Below, piece after piece: positions 31,366 to 42,808 of a DNA stretch of 64,000 nucleotides. A model generated the notes under the pieces. That model saw only the letters and a program-made list of their open reading frames with translations. It was not told where the DNA came from and did no database searches. The first letter of the stretch is position 1, and the number at the start of each line of letters is the position of its first letter. A program made the position numbers and the translations under genes. Source of the DNA: Takakia lepidozioides. Taxonomy: Eukaryota > Streptophyta > Takakiopsida > Takakiales > Takakiaceae. The stretch covers positions 89,508,756-89,572,755 of the forward strand of contig CM060731.1 in assembly GCA_030704615.1 (NCBI GenBank), written 5' to 3'.

Positions 31366-32683
31366 ATGGCCAACTGGCTTAAGCAGCTAGAGCAGAGGCT
31401 CGCTGCCATGGCTACAGCTCAGGTGGTAATGGCTCCAAGGCCGGATGGTCCACCTCTTGCTCCTGAGGGAGGAGATATGGGAGGCATGGGATTCATGTGT
31501 GGGGCAGCATTACCACTAGTGCAAGTGGAGTCGGCGGCGGCAGTGACCCGAGGAGCAGCATGAGTTCCTGAGCCATGAGGTGCAGAGGTGGAGTTGGATC
31601 CACAACGTGGGGAGGCAAGCCGTCAGGCTAGGCTTCCTCAGTCATTCACATTGGCGGAGACAGTGTCGACGTCATCCATGGCACCTAGTTCTCGCCCGAT
31701 TGTTACTAAGGTGGAGGTTACTATGCCATTGGGGAGAGCCACACGGGCAACATCACTACCTGTTGCCAAAGCTACGACAGCTAGTGTGCTGCTGTGGGCG
31801 GCCACATCTGTGTGCCAGGCTCTATTGTTCTCGGCTACCATGATTGCGACGCCGGGGGTAAGACTAGCTGAAGTGTTTAGGCTGGCAGCTATACTTTGTG
31901 AGAGTGGGGAGGTTACTTCATCTTCTGCGGAGATAGTGGGAGTTGTAGTGCCGGAGGGATCCTCGGATTTGAGGGTCAAGACTGCCACGGCGACGCCATG
32001 GCAAGCTGCAGTTGCCAGGTTGGCGGAGCTGTCAGCTAGGCCAGCCATTGAGCGCGCCATGGTAACACCTGGAGTTGTCATGTTAGACAACCAGGATGAT
32101 ATTTTCTGTTTGAGTGGACCGGCAGGCAAGAGGTACCGGCCACTACGGGTCTTGTTAGACTCGGGAGCTCAGCCATTGATACTGGGCAAAGCTGCTATTG
32201 CAGGCTTGGGCCTCACGAAGGTAAATATAGAGCCGTGCCTTTTCCAGATACAAACATCTTTGGGAGGATCAGAGCAGGCTTGAGGCATGACATAGTGTGA
32301 GTTGGCTATCAGATTACAGCCGGATCATCCTACAGATGGCTCAGTGATTAGAGCCAAGGCCATTGTGACAGACGCGGTCTCGTCTGATTGGTGGGGCAGT
32401 GTTGTACCCCGTGGGCTTCACCCTGGATTTTTGGGAGGAGTCAGCTCCCTATAGGCCTGGATGGCAGTCAGGGGAGGGCCGGCGTGTGCAGCTCCTTGTG
32501 ACGTTCATAGGAGGAGTTGCGGTTGCCCAGCGGGGCAAGATGCCGACACTAGCAGCATTCACAGCTGCAGTGACTTGGCCTGGAGAGTTGCTAGAGGGCA
32601 ACGCTTATTCAGAGGATGTGTCACCTCCAGCAGAGCAGGATGACATGTATGGTATGGCAGAGTTGTCTGCCATGATTGCTTAG
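31366..32683 (+). pseudogene. Element B aspartic protease region
   Basis: The linker (MANWLKQLEQRLAAMATAQ) and the protease motif VLLDSGAQPLILG (about 32150-32190) are as in A. In-frame stops such as those at 31561 and 32281 correspond to Arg codons (CGA/CGG) in A. The C-terminal part YPVGFTLDFWEES is at 32400. Confidence 0.78.
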
Positions 32684-32734
32684 ACTCCATTGTGGGGCAC
32701 GAGCAAGGATTTATAGCAAGTTGCTGATCGACGG

Positions 32735-34090
32735 GTGCAACAAGCCTGGGTAGAGGCTTTTGTACCATCAGAAGAGGAGAAGAGTGCGGGGATTGCACGA
32801 GGACCACCTCAGTTGTCTCCATTGGACACCACACCTATTGTGTGGCAGTATCCGGATGAAGGCATTTGCCTTCTGGACTTGTTTGGGGGATCAACACTGG
32901 ATTGGCTGCTGTGCTACAGGCAAGTGTATGAGTTTGGCGTTACTTGTATGTGGAGAGGGATGAGACTGCACGACGCGTCTCCCTACGCCATGTTGCTCAG
33001 TTGGTGCAGTAGTACCCTGAGTTGTTGTTGGTGTCTGCAGTTCGTGGATATCAGCAGGCCTTACCAGCAGACATTTCGTTGCTGGGGGCGCAAGATTTAG
33101 AGCGGGTTGGCTCCATTGATATGGTAGTGGCAGGTTGGCCCTGCCAAGAGCATTCATCAACCGGGCATGGCAGTGGATTACGAGACTCGAGGTCAGGTCT
33201 GTTTTGGGAGATGGTGCGGGTTTTGCGCCACTTGCAGCTTCATCAAGCTGTATCTCCAGCATACATCTTGGAGAATGTGCCACTGATGGGCAATTCTCGG
33301 GCCAGGGTGATGGCCATTGTGCATCAAGTCCGGTCGTGGCTTGGGTCAACAGTGTTGCTGGATGCAGCTGCAGTGGGGTCACTGGCTCATCGTCCACGGC
33401 TATGGTGGACTAACTTGATGCCACCCGCACTGCTCAAGCGTGCATTTGATGGGATGCAGTGGCCAGCCCACCTCACAGTGGATAGTATTTTGGACACAGG
33501 GAGGCAGTCTCAACGTACGATGACCGTTCGCCTTTGGCAGTGGTCAACAAGGTGGGTCAACAACGAGTAGCACTACCTACACTGCTCAGCTTTCCTGGAT
33601 CACATGCTTTTCGGGATAGTGGACCTGGCCTCCTATAGGATGCTCAGTTGCAGCAGTTAGTGGAGCCTAATGCCGATGAACGCGAGCGGGCTACGGGTTT
33701 TTCCACTAGGACCACGGCGGTGCATTCTCTTTCTGAGGCATCACGCCGTCGGGTGCAAGCAATGGATCTCAATTGCTTGACCTGGATCATTAGCCTGAGT
33801 ATGGCTGAGGAGCGCAGGTTGCGGACAACTTCTCCCACTACATGTCCCTTGACAGACTCCCTGCCTATCGAGACGGTACAAGCAGTGAGTGGGGGCAGGT
33901 GAGGACCACGGGGTGCAGACATCCATGGCACACGTGGGAGGTGCTCGAGGTTCAGAGGGAGTTGGCAGCCAAGGCGGCGGTGATGGATGAGGTTGGGGAT
34001 TCTTCTCGCGTTGAGGAGGTCCTTAAAAATGAGATGATGGGGCAGGATGAGGCCTTATCATTGACAGAGCAGGAAGTGGGCACTACTTAA
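32735..34090 (+). pseudogene. C5-cytosine DNA methyltransferase region of element B
   Basis: Motif I LLDLFGG at about 32870-32890 is followed by a frame break in a G run (one G fewer than needed; A has one more). IDMVVAGWPCQEHS (motif IV, about 33118-33150), AYILENVPL (motif VI, about 33261-33287), LAHRPRLWWTNL (motif VIII) and a motif X-like stretch (about 33745-33790) are kept. The longest open stretch is 33022-33570. Catalytic Cys, the ENV Glu and the RPR arginines are all conserved, but a frameshift after motif VIII and a TAG at about 33639 break the chain. Confidence 0.83.
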
Positions 34091-34297
34091 GAGGTTGCAG
34101 CATAGCAACCACGGGACGCGTCTCCTACCTCTAAGTCTGCTGGACTTAAGGTTGCAGTTATGGAGGACAATTGGGAGCTTGATAGTGGACCCAATGTCAT
34201 CGGAGGAGAGAGACGACGTATATGGCAGTTCCTAATGGCTTACAAGAATTGTTTTGCCTCTCGTGCTACGGTGGAGGAGCATGAGAGACATGTTTAG
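34091..34297 (+). other. Scar of a large RT/RNase H deletion in element B
   Basis: The Pol linker (TVMSSEERDDVYGS type) is followed near 34260 by a few codons of the post-YIDD region (VEEHERHV) and then at once by VVHRPGLVNRDADG of the RNase H tail. Almost the whole RT and RNase H, over 1.5 kb, is absent. Short similar words ('caggtggt' / 'caggttgt' in A) at the second joint suggest a microhomology deletion. Confidence 0.6.
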
Positions 34298-35760
34298 GTG
34301 GTGCATCGACCGGGTTTGGTCAATCGGGATGCGGATGGATCGAGTCGCAATCAATGCACGAGCCAGCAGGATGACATTGGAGCTCGGTGGCATGGTGAGA
34401 CGGACAAGGAGATGGTGCCGGGATGGCACGCATCTGCATTTTTGTGTATCTTGGCAGCGGGAGGTCAGATTGGACCTACAACAGGGATGACTGTAGACGG
34501 AGTGTCTGAGGACCCTGAGGCTAGTGATGAGCCAAGTGGTGCCAGAGATATACATGAGGATTCGGCTGTGTTGGACTACCTCCGTACTGGAAACACGGCA
34601 GCCACTGTGACTACCAAAGAGAGGGATCGGATCTTGCAACGAGCCAAAAAGTTCAAGTGGGAGGGGATATATCACCTGCTTCGAGTGTGGGAGGATGGTC
34701 CTATTGTGCCTCACCCAACACAGCGTGCACGGTTAGTGCGGCATGCCCATGAGGAGTTGGGGCATTTTGGAATGCGATGCACAGAAAGAGGGGCTCCAGT
34801 CTTCTTATCTGGTTCAGGCAAATGCCATCACAGTTTACTGCAGGGGCAGTATTGGTGGCGTGGTATGCATACAGAGGTGCAATAATTCGTGGCTAGGTGC
34901 ATGGTGTGTGACAGGGTGCATGCTTCATTCAACGCCCCTACACCACAGTTGCATCCTTTACCAATCATGGGATTGGGCTACAGGTGGAGTCTTGACTTCG
35001 CAGGAGCGTTGCCACTGACTATGCGCCACCACAGATATGTGTTGGTGATGGTGGAGCACTTCTCCAAGTGGATTGAGTTGGTTCCATTGCCTGACAAGGC
35101 TAGTGAAGGGGCTGCGTATGCATTTTTGGATCGTGTGCTTAGCCGATTCGGTGCTCCAGCTGAGGTACTCACAGACCAAGGGAGAGAGTTCTTGGGGGAG
35201 TTTTTAGGCTTTGTGTGATAAAGCCTTGATAGACCACCGCACCACTTCTCGGGATCATCCTGAGGCCGATGGCTTGGCAGAGAGAGTTGTTCAGACAGTG
35301 AAGAGGGATTTGCGCAACTATGGCTTGCAGAAGGGACACCTAGGAGATTGGGATCTTCAGGTACCTTGGTTAGCCATGGGCTACCGGTTCAGCAAGCAAA
35401 CATCACTTGCCTCCTTCTCACTATATTTTCTTCTCTTTGGCCGAAAGCCGGATTTGCCTGCAGCCATTCGTAGGGACACTGCTCAAGTCCTTAACCTTGA
35501 CGATCCAAACGTGTGGGTACGTGCATGTGATCAGCGTGCAGAGTTGTTCAAGAAAGTCATGCCCATGGCTTTTGAGAACCTTGCCATTGCACATCACCGT
35601 GATACATTGAGGTATGCCACTATACGTGGTGGAGGATATCGTCCTGGGGTTCGGAGGTTTAGCCCTGGTGACTATGTTTATTTACAGCAGACTGCGCCTA
35701 CGACCTTGGATGTGACTGCATGACGTGTTATTCTGAGGGTTCGAGAGGTTTGTCCTCATG
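34298..35760 (+). pseudogene. Element B integrase region
   Basis: Zinc-binding part HAHEELGHFGMRC then CMVCDRV (34740-34915), core DFAGALPL, LTDQGREFLG, EADGLAERVVQTVK (34990-35310), C-terminal FSPGDYVYLQQ (about 35660). A 33-bp insertion relative to A lies in the zinc-binding part near 34780. A stop at about 34882 and a frameshift near 35210 break the frame. Confidence 0.78.
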
Positions 35761-35770
35761 AGTCCTGATC

Positions 35771-36034
35771 TTGGAGGGTCGGGATGGCATGACCTGGAAG
35801 GACCATGTGCGTAATTGTGCGCCATGTCACCTTCCCAATGTCGAGGGCAGAGTTGACCCAAACTTGGCAGTGGTACCTGCAGGTTTGAGGTGCATGCTCT
35901 GTGGGTTTGCCAAAGGGGCAACCACTATGCTGGTGTGTGATCGATGCTCAAGAGATTGGCACATGGGATGCTTGACACCACCTCTTGAGAAGGTTCCTGA
36001 TGGATATTGGTTGTGTCCACACTACTTGGGATAG
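35771..36034 (+). pseudogene. Element B PHD finger, last zinc ligand mutated
   Basis: CMLCG, LVCDRC, DWHMGC, PPLEKVPDGYW and then LCPHY: the final Cys of the C4HC3 set is Tyr, which fits one G-to-A change. In A the same place reads LCPHC. The rest of the finger is intact. Confidence 0.8.
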
Positions 36035-36294
36035 TGACAATGGACATGACTAGAGGCAGCTAACAAGACATGGGAGGCCAAGCTCATATGAGTCAATATA
36101 CGAGATCCCAGGCTCAAGTTCACAGGTTGCAAGACGGCGACTAACGATGGGGCAACTCTTGCACCCAGCCTCTTTATCTATCGAGTTTGAGTGTGGTAGA
36201 GACAGTGGTGGAGGACTTAGTGAGGCTATGGTCACTATCACATCTTGTGGCTACCTGGACTTAGAGGGACCTAAGCACCAGCTAGGGGGGCGAT

Positions 36295-36443
36295 TGTGGT
36301 GGACTAGTGACTGCCATAGTGGGCAACACAGTGGCAGCCTAGTGGTTGGACTAGTGGCTGGACTAGTGGTATACTAGTGTGTGGTGTGCACATGTGTTGT
36401 GTGGTTTTGGACAGCGATGTAGTTGATATGTATGTGCACGACA
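36295..36443 (+). repeat. Element B terminal module R, inner copy
   Basis: 149 bp starting TGTGGTGGACTAGTG directly after the tract AGGGGGGCGAT and ending GTGCACGACA. Shorter than the outer copy by loss of about 30 bp. Joined to L by gc, giving GACAGCTGTC. Confidence 0.78.
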
Positions 36444-36445
36444 GC

Positions 36446-36772
36446 TGTCAAGTTATTTTACCACTAGTGTGGAACTAGCTAGGAAATAGCTAGCTTTTAC
36501 ATATTGATATTTGGGATTGGCCCAAGTGTCAATCCAGGGATCAAGGCAGATTTAGGCCCTGGAGTGGTTATCTTCACGGCAAGTGCGAGAGGCTCATCTT
36601 TCTCGAGTTGAGCCTCACCGCGCCTAGCTATGGCACCGTAGTGTGGATTCCCCATGGCGTGGGGTGCACTTGGCTTGACTTGTATTTGAGTGATGAGTTT
36701 ATGTATGCATGAGTTTATGCTTCAGCTTTGTGAGCTCGCATGAGCTTGTGCTTGTATTCTTCTTCTTTATCA
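36446..36772 (+). repeat. Element B LTR module L
   Basis: 327 bp, TGTCAAGTTATTTTACC to CTTCTTTATCA. Same length as the two L copies of element A, about 97% identical, most differences being transitions. Confidence 0.87.
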
Positions 36773-36773
36773 T

Positions 36774-36951
36774 TGTGGTAGACTAGTGACTGCCATAGTG
36801 GGCAGCACAGTGGCAGCCTAGTGATTGATTAGTGGCAGCCTAGTGGTTGGACTAGTGGCTGGACTAGTGGTATACTAGTGTGTGGTGTGCACATGTGTTG
36901 TGTGGTTTTGGACAACGATGTAGTTGTGTAGCGATATGTATGCGCACGACA
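36774..36951 (+). repeat. Element B terminal module R, outer copy
   Basis: 178 bp, TGTGGTAGACTAGTG to GCGCACGACA, the 3' end of the element. Together with 36295-36772 it repeats the R-L-R arrangement of element A. Confidence 0.8.
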
Positions 36952-36964
36952 CATACTTGGATAT

Positions 36965-37107
36965 ATAGGGGATTGCACTTGGACTTAGATGACCTTGGAC
37001 ACTTGGGCCAACAACATAGCTAGGCTACCCTAGTCAATACTAGGGTAGCCTATGCCGTCGGCCCATTTGGGAAGAATTGAAATCTAAAACCAAGTGCAAT
37101 CCCCTAT
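36965..37107. mobile_element. Fold-back MITE
   Basis: ATAGGGGATTGCACTTGG at the left and its exact inverse ending 37107 bound a 143-bp segment. Inside it, 'aggctaccctag' and 'ctagggtagcct' form the tip of a long hairpin and 'cacttgggcc' pairs with 'ggcccatttggg'. No clean target duplication was found. The repeated phrase 'gaagaattgaaatc' just outside (37150) suggests related sequence nearby. Confidence 0.6.
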
Positions 37108-39385
37108 GTATCACAGTGCGTCTCCTATGTCTAGGCCCATGTGTGAAGAATTGAAATCAATATACTAAAATGAAGTTGGATGGAAAAAACAATTGAAATT
37201 ACAAATCTCCCACATGAAGGGCCAATCATGGCTCCAGGAAAGCCCACTCTGCTATTTTTCACGAATTTCCAGCGACATTGCCCTACGGCCTTTCACGTGC
37301 TTTCTCTTTCTCAATGAACCTGTAGCTTTTAGGGAACTCCAAAACGCATGGTGGGTGCGGTACTTTGTTGGGATGTTGGGCTCGTTGGTGCCGCGTTGAT
37401 GACTATTGTTACAAGAGAGTGGGTTGTCATTGCTTTCTTTATGTTTGATATTTTTTGGGTTAGGTTTCTTTTTCTTTTTTTGATTGAGGGAGGGCTGCCG
37501 GACGGGTTGTTGTGCTTGGGGTTGTGATTTGGCTGCTTGTGTGGGGGGGATGAGAGCTGTTTGCATTATGGGCAGATTAGGGGGTTCAAACCTCCCTTAG
37601 TTCTTGTAATTCGATGTAGAGATAAGTGAACGATGAAGACATACATTGCCGCGGGGAAGGTAGTTGGGTTGTGACGGTTGATGTCTACAAAAGGGGGGAC
37701 TTAGGCGGGTGCACCTTCATGGGGCGATTGTATTTTGCGGTCGGCTCCCTCTAGTTCCACTATTTTGAATGACGTGGCCTTGCAACATTTGGCCGGAAAA
37801 TATGCCATGTCCGACAGTAATTCGCCTGACTTGACAAGGATGCAGATTTCATTAAACATATGATCTCTCCCTCCCAATTTTTAGAATCAGTTTTGGTGTT
37901 CACTATCCAACATGATCAACTCCTACATGACACACAATAACCGTTGGAATTGGAATTCCATTTCAAATTCGTAGTCCTCATGGGGTGCTTGAAGACATAG
38001 TGGCTACGAAGGCCAATTTATCCCCCACATTTCACATACAAAACAACCCGTAGTTTTTTTTCGAATTTTTGGTCTCAGTTTTTGAGGTAACACTTTGTAT
38101 GTGCCACAGGCTCCAAAGATGGTGCCCATTTTTGAGGGAAAAATCAACCCGCTATAACAAATATGTGGTCAAACTAAAATTTCCCCTCCTTTTGTGGAGT
38201 GAACTTGAAAAACTCATTTTTTTTTTGTTTTAATCTGTCAATTACAACAGTGCCCGAATTTGCTGTTATTTTGCATGTGGATGTGCTAGTTACATAGACA
38301 TTTGTATGGCTCAATTTTGTGGATGATTGTGGGTAAGAAGTTACACCCTCATCCATGAGGGTATGTATAGCATTGGGAGTGGCCCACCAAAACTTAGTTG
38401 GTCCTTTAAGGGTGAATGCGGAGGTTTGCTCCCACATTGGCTTCTAGATTGAAAACATGTTTCCACATATACGTAAAGAATTGGGGCTGATTTCTCTTCG
38501 TTAATATCGTTTCATTATACATCGTAATAGCGTACGAGGGCAATACAATAAAAATAATGCACAGTGCCGATTACACTATGTGTAACGCACACCTCCGACA
38601 TTTCCTCATCTTTTACCTCCAAGATCTTTCCTTCACTACTCCCAATTTTTTCTATCATCAAAAGACAAAATGAAAGGAAAAGAAATCATCCCATTTGTTT
38701 ACATAGAGGAAGACCCTCATGTCGGGCGCGCTAGAATTTTATGCCCTAGGGCCTTGGGCTACCCCCCCTCGTCCTGACGTGAGTGGTTTGAACCACTGTC
38801 CTTAACCACCATTGCCACGTAATGTCTTTTACCACTCACTTGTCCTAATGCACTGGTTCTTCATTCACTCTGAGGCCGGAGTGGTTTAGTGTCTTTTACC
38901 ACTCAAAATGAGTGGTTAACAGAGTGGTTATTCCGCGGTTTTCTTCTAGTGTTCGATATCTCCCACACCGCGGGTCCAAAAATCATGAGACCAAGCCGGT
39001 GCACCCTCCTCATCGACGGCTTTCCACCGGCACCAAGCACCCGGGCTGGGCCTGCAGTTTGGGAGAGCTCGACGACGTTACAAACCAAAACAAAACGCTT
39101 CATATATTGATTGAAAAGGAATCAGGAAAATATAACCATGACAAGAGCCATGACAGATTTGCAACTTTATGATTGGGTAGAATTCAGACCCAACCACAGG
39201 GGGCAAGTTTTAAGCAAGACAATAGGTTCATTGATCAAATCTCAACAAACTAAAAACCTTGTATGTGCATGCAACAAAAAACTAAGTCAAAAACCTAGAC
39301 AAAGCTTGTTCTTCATCTTTTCTTATACGGCTCAATGATGAAGAGAACAAAGATTTCAAACTAAAAGACAACAATGTTTATCTTC
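37108..39385. other. Intergenic DNA without recognised genes
   Basis: A/T-rich and low in coding signal. Around 38765-38930 the words 'gtcttttaccactca' and 'gagtggtt' occur in both orientations, possibly the remnant of a small inverted-repeat element. The longest frames here (such as 37566-37252 on -) have no family features and look like chance. Confidence 0.5.
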
Positions 39386-39387
39386 AA

Positions 39388-39555
39388 AGACACCCAAGTT
39401 GTTGCCCATTGGTAATGGGCACACACCACCTGAGAAGTGGTTGTGGGTTCAATCCACTGATTGGTGTCAGAAAGGTGTCCACTTCCCATGGGAAGGGCTC
39501 AAGAGACACCATCATTTACTCTTCCTTCGGTAGGCGTCCTATACTACTATTTTAA
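39388..39555 (+). repeat. Possible tRNA-related SINE
   Basis: 'gttgttgcccattggtaatg' (A-box-like) followed at the right distance by 'gtgggttcaatcc' (B box, close to GGTTCRANTCC) and a body ending near 39555. The tail is not distinct. Confidence 0.35.
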
Positions 39556-39917
39556 CTTCAAGAAGAACTAAAAAGATGAGAGCCATGGCCACACCTGGGA
39601 TTGTCAGTTGTGGACCACAGTTTTTCACTTTGGGGGCCCTCCGTGAAAGTCTTCCTCAACAAGCGTTCTCCGAGGGCAGGTGGATAGGGTGCGTGGATTT
39701 GAGCCCCGGACCTGCCGCCTGCTTCCCTAGAAAAACCCTGGCGCCCGTTTTGGACGATGTGTCTTTTTGCTTAAAGAGCCCAAGCCATTCCTGGACCCTA
39801 GAATGCTGACCTGACTCCGGTTCGAACCCAACCTGCCTAAAACCCACAAACCCCGTCCCCACACAGCTATAACACACGGAGGAGGAGAGGCTGCGGAGAG
39901 AGAGAGAGGGAGTGTCG

Positions 39918-42391
39918 ATGGCGGTGGGCGTGCTGTCCCTGCAGGGCTCCTTCCGAGAGCACATTGCATGTGGGTTTCCCTTCCCTTCCCTTCGCACCTG
40001 TCTTTTGCTTGCTACTGGGTGTGTGGCTGCCTGTGTTGTGCGTGTACGTGTGCTGTCCGTGTCGTAGCGTGTAATTGCGCTGGATGTTCTAAAGAATTCA
40101 ACACCAGAGTGTCGAATTTCGAACGGTGTTCTCACGTGCATTTCGAAGACTGGGTTGGCAACCGTTGAATTCTGTCTCTTGTAATTGCACTATTATGTAA
40201 GTTGAGAATTGCACTTTAATTACCACAATTGTTCGGTAGACAGACATAAGAAGCTCGTGAGCATGGGGATGGTCTAACTTCAATACATGACGAAGACACA
40301 AAATTGTTGCGTTAGGGGAGAGCTGTAACCAGCAAAGGTAGGCCACCAGATGGAACTAGAAACCGTGTAATTTGGTGAGTTGGTTTTGAGTATTTCGTCA
40401 TGCGATTGCGATCAGGTTTAAGGAAGCTAGGTGTGGAAGCCGTGGAGGTGAGGAAACCAGAGCAGTTGGTGGGACTGTCGGGCCTCATCATACCTGGTGG
40501 AGAGAGCACCACCATGGCCAAGCTCGCTGAGGAGTACCACCTTGTCAGTAGATGCACCCCTCCCTGTTTTTTAATTGTTCATGTTCGTCTCTACGTCTAT
40601 ATCGTCCTCCTTCCATTTTTCTCTTTTTCCTTCACAAAATGTCTCCTCCGGTTGAAGCAGGTGGATCCATACAGTTTTCTTGATCTAGAGCACTTCAGCT
40701 TTTGTCTAATCTCCATAGCATGTGGGTGTGTTTTCTTGTATTTTAGGTTTTGGTTCATCACGTGCTTTATTCAAGTGGATCAGTTACTATTGGTACATAG
40801 TGCATAAGCCTTCAAATCTGGATAGAGAAACTGATTCTATGATGGATGAGTTGCAGTTTCCAGCGTTGAGAGAGTTTGGGGTCTCAGGAAAACCGCTGTG
40901 GGGAACATGTGCAGGGCTCATCTTCCTGGCCGATAATGCTGTTGGTGAGTGTTAGAGTTATTGGCTAGGGGACATGTTCTCCTACTTATTACAAGATCTA
41001 TGTAGGATCTCTTAGGTTGTTTGTCTTTGATGCAATCACCTGAGGTGTGCAAAAGCAATTGAACTTCATATAGGGAGAGAATTGTGACTTAGAGACCTCT
41101 GGAGGATGACCCTTGAGGTTTGTATGGCCTGCGCAGGGCAGAAGGAGGGCGGGCAGAAGCTTCTTGGTGGTCTAGACTGTACTGTGCACCGCAACTTCTT
41201 TGGTAGCCAGGTATCCAGTCTCTCTCTTCTGTCTTCTTCTTGCAGCCCTTGTTCTTAATTTTTGGAAGTTTCTAGTTGCCAGATATTGCCGCTGTTGGAG
41301 GTTTTAACTCTTATGAAAAAGCTCCAATTCTTAGATATTTGTTAGGCTTTAGGGGACCTCTTGGAGGGACTAGAACTCTAGTTACACACATGGAGGGTAT
41401 TTCTGGGTATCTGTAGTGGGTGGAAGGATGAAGAGATGGGAGGGGGCATTGCTAATGGACCAGTGGGTGTGGACCAGTTGAACAGCTTTGAAACCGAGCT
41501 TCCTGTGCCAGCACTGGTGGCAGCAGAAGGAGGTCCTCCAAGTTTTCGGGCAGTGTTTATCCGAGCACCGGCCATCATAGACGCCGGTCCTTCTGTGGAA
41601 GTGCTGGCTGATTACAGTGTGCCAACAGTCAGTCCCCAACCAGCTCCATCTTCTGCATCTGAGCAGGTCCACACAGATTCTCTCAGCCATACTGCATTGG
41701 CATTATTTTTTGCACACAGAAGAACCTACCAGTGAGGGCACTGCAACCAGGAAAGAGATGTCCCTGCAATTGATACTGGGATTGGCCACTACTGTTTGAT
41801 TTTTGTAGGCCACACTATGTTGGAGAAATAGTTTGCTTACCAGAGTGTCAGGGTTGTACGTATGCAGACCGAAGACAAAGAAGTGCAGAAAGTGATAGTG
41901 GCAGTAAAGCAGAACAATTTATTGGCGACAGCATTTCATCCAGAGCTTACCTCTGACATGCGGTGGTAGGTTTTACACCTTCCTTTGTTTGTGTATGTGG
42001 GTCAATCTAGCAGATGGTAGCCTGTGTAATTTTTCAGAGATGTGCGCTGGGACATGTGGCACATCTTCACCAAGTATGGCCCAACTCTTGAGTTTGATGA
42101 TTTGAGCAGCATTGCACAAAGTTCGAGAGTCAATGCTATTGTTGATTCCTTTTATTACCTACATGAAATTCTCCCATTGAAAGCTGTTGCCATCTCCTTT
42201 GTCTCTTAGTTGGATTTGTTTCTTGCAGGCACAGTTACTTTCTAAAAATGGTGAACGAGGGGAAGGCTGAAACTTCCATAACAAAGCAGAAGGACTTAGT
42301 GGTGATGGCTGGGCTGGCTAGGGCATCATCTCAAGGTAGGGACCTCCCTGTCTTTAAAGAGACAAAGTACTTGAGCTTTGAGCTACAATAG
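39918..42391 (+). CDS. PDX2: Pyridoxal 5'-phosphate synthase glutaminase subunit
   Basis: Seven exons fit GT-AG rules: 39918-39969, 40416-40543, 40857-40944, 41137-41210, 41478-41666, 41844-41965, 42230-42391. The protein starts [17 protein letters not shown] and contains [31 protein letters not shown] (nucleophile Cys) and [13 protein letters not shown] (His and Glu of the triad). It hydrolyses glutamine and passes ammonia to PDX1 for vitamin B6 synthesis in the cytosol. The last exon has one T fewer than needed: the joined frame reads RWHSYF then stop, while the next frame gives [12 protein letters not shown] and ends at 42391. So the product either ends after the glutaminase core or the base is missing from the assembly. 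The 5' UTR is GA-rich. Confidence 0.9.
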
Positions 42392-42804
42392 TAAATCCTT
42401 GTCTCTGTACAATGACATTCTTTAGCTGGTGTTAACATTCTTTCTCATTAAGACAATTCATTGAAGAACATTCTCAGTGATGAGATTGTCTTCATAATTC
42501 TGGTGTCAATGCCTTCAGCCTGTATGGAGGCCTCTTACAAAAGTTGAAACTTCCAGTTTTACTTTGTTAGTGTTACGCAGCTTGTTACCCTACATTCTCT
42601 GTGGGACTAGAGCTCTGAACATGGCTGCCACTGTCCCAGTTCTTACAATGGATCACTTGGTTTGCCACAATCTCCTCTTGGAAAGCTCCTCTCACCTTTG
42701 GTCTGGCTTGCTGATTGAAAAGAGAGACATGTACTACCAGGGCAACATCAAGGTCTTCACTATTCTGTTGGTTTGAAAGCTAATCCAAATGCAAGCTCCA
42801 TTGT
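42392..42804. other. Downstream region of PDX2
   Basis: 3' UTR and spacer of PDX2. No further gene seen. Confidence 0.4.
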
Positions 42805-42808
42805 TTAA

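Larger units (their letters stand above)
28106..36951 (+). mobile_element. Gypsy element B, main part, with methyltransferase and PHD regions (decayed)
   Basis: Continuation of the element started at 1-625. Order: rest of leader, minisatellite, gag, protease, methyltransferase, integrase, PHD finger, G-rich tract, R-L-R. It is about 85-90% like element A, on the opposite strand. It has many stop codons explained by C-to-T or G-to-A changes relative to A, and a deletion of almost all RT and RNase H. The element ends at GCGCACGACA (36951), followed by 'catac'. The matching 5' target duplication lies outside the window. Confidence 0.87.

Noticed and set aside
37252-37566. Lysine-rich 104-codon frame on the - strand
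   Set aside because: No family motif, and the composition is explained by a run of A/T-rich DNA.
39660-39790. Third tRNA-like SINE ('ggatttgagccccgg')
   Set aside because: The B-box match is poor, no A box is at the right distance and there is no tail; left unassigned.
42038-42150. Additional PDX2 exon ([13 protein letters not shown])
   Set aside because: It repeats the DMRW joint but does not lead into the expected HSYF segment, and skipping it fits the family; at most an alternative exon.
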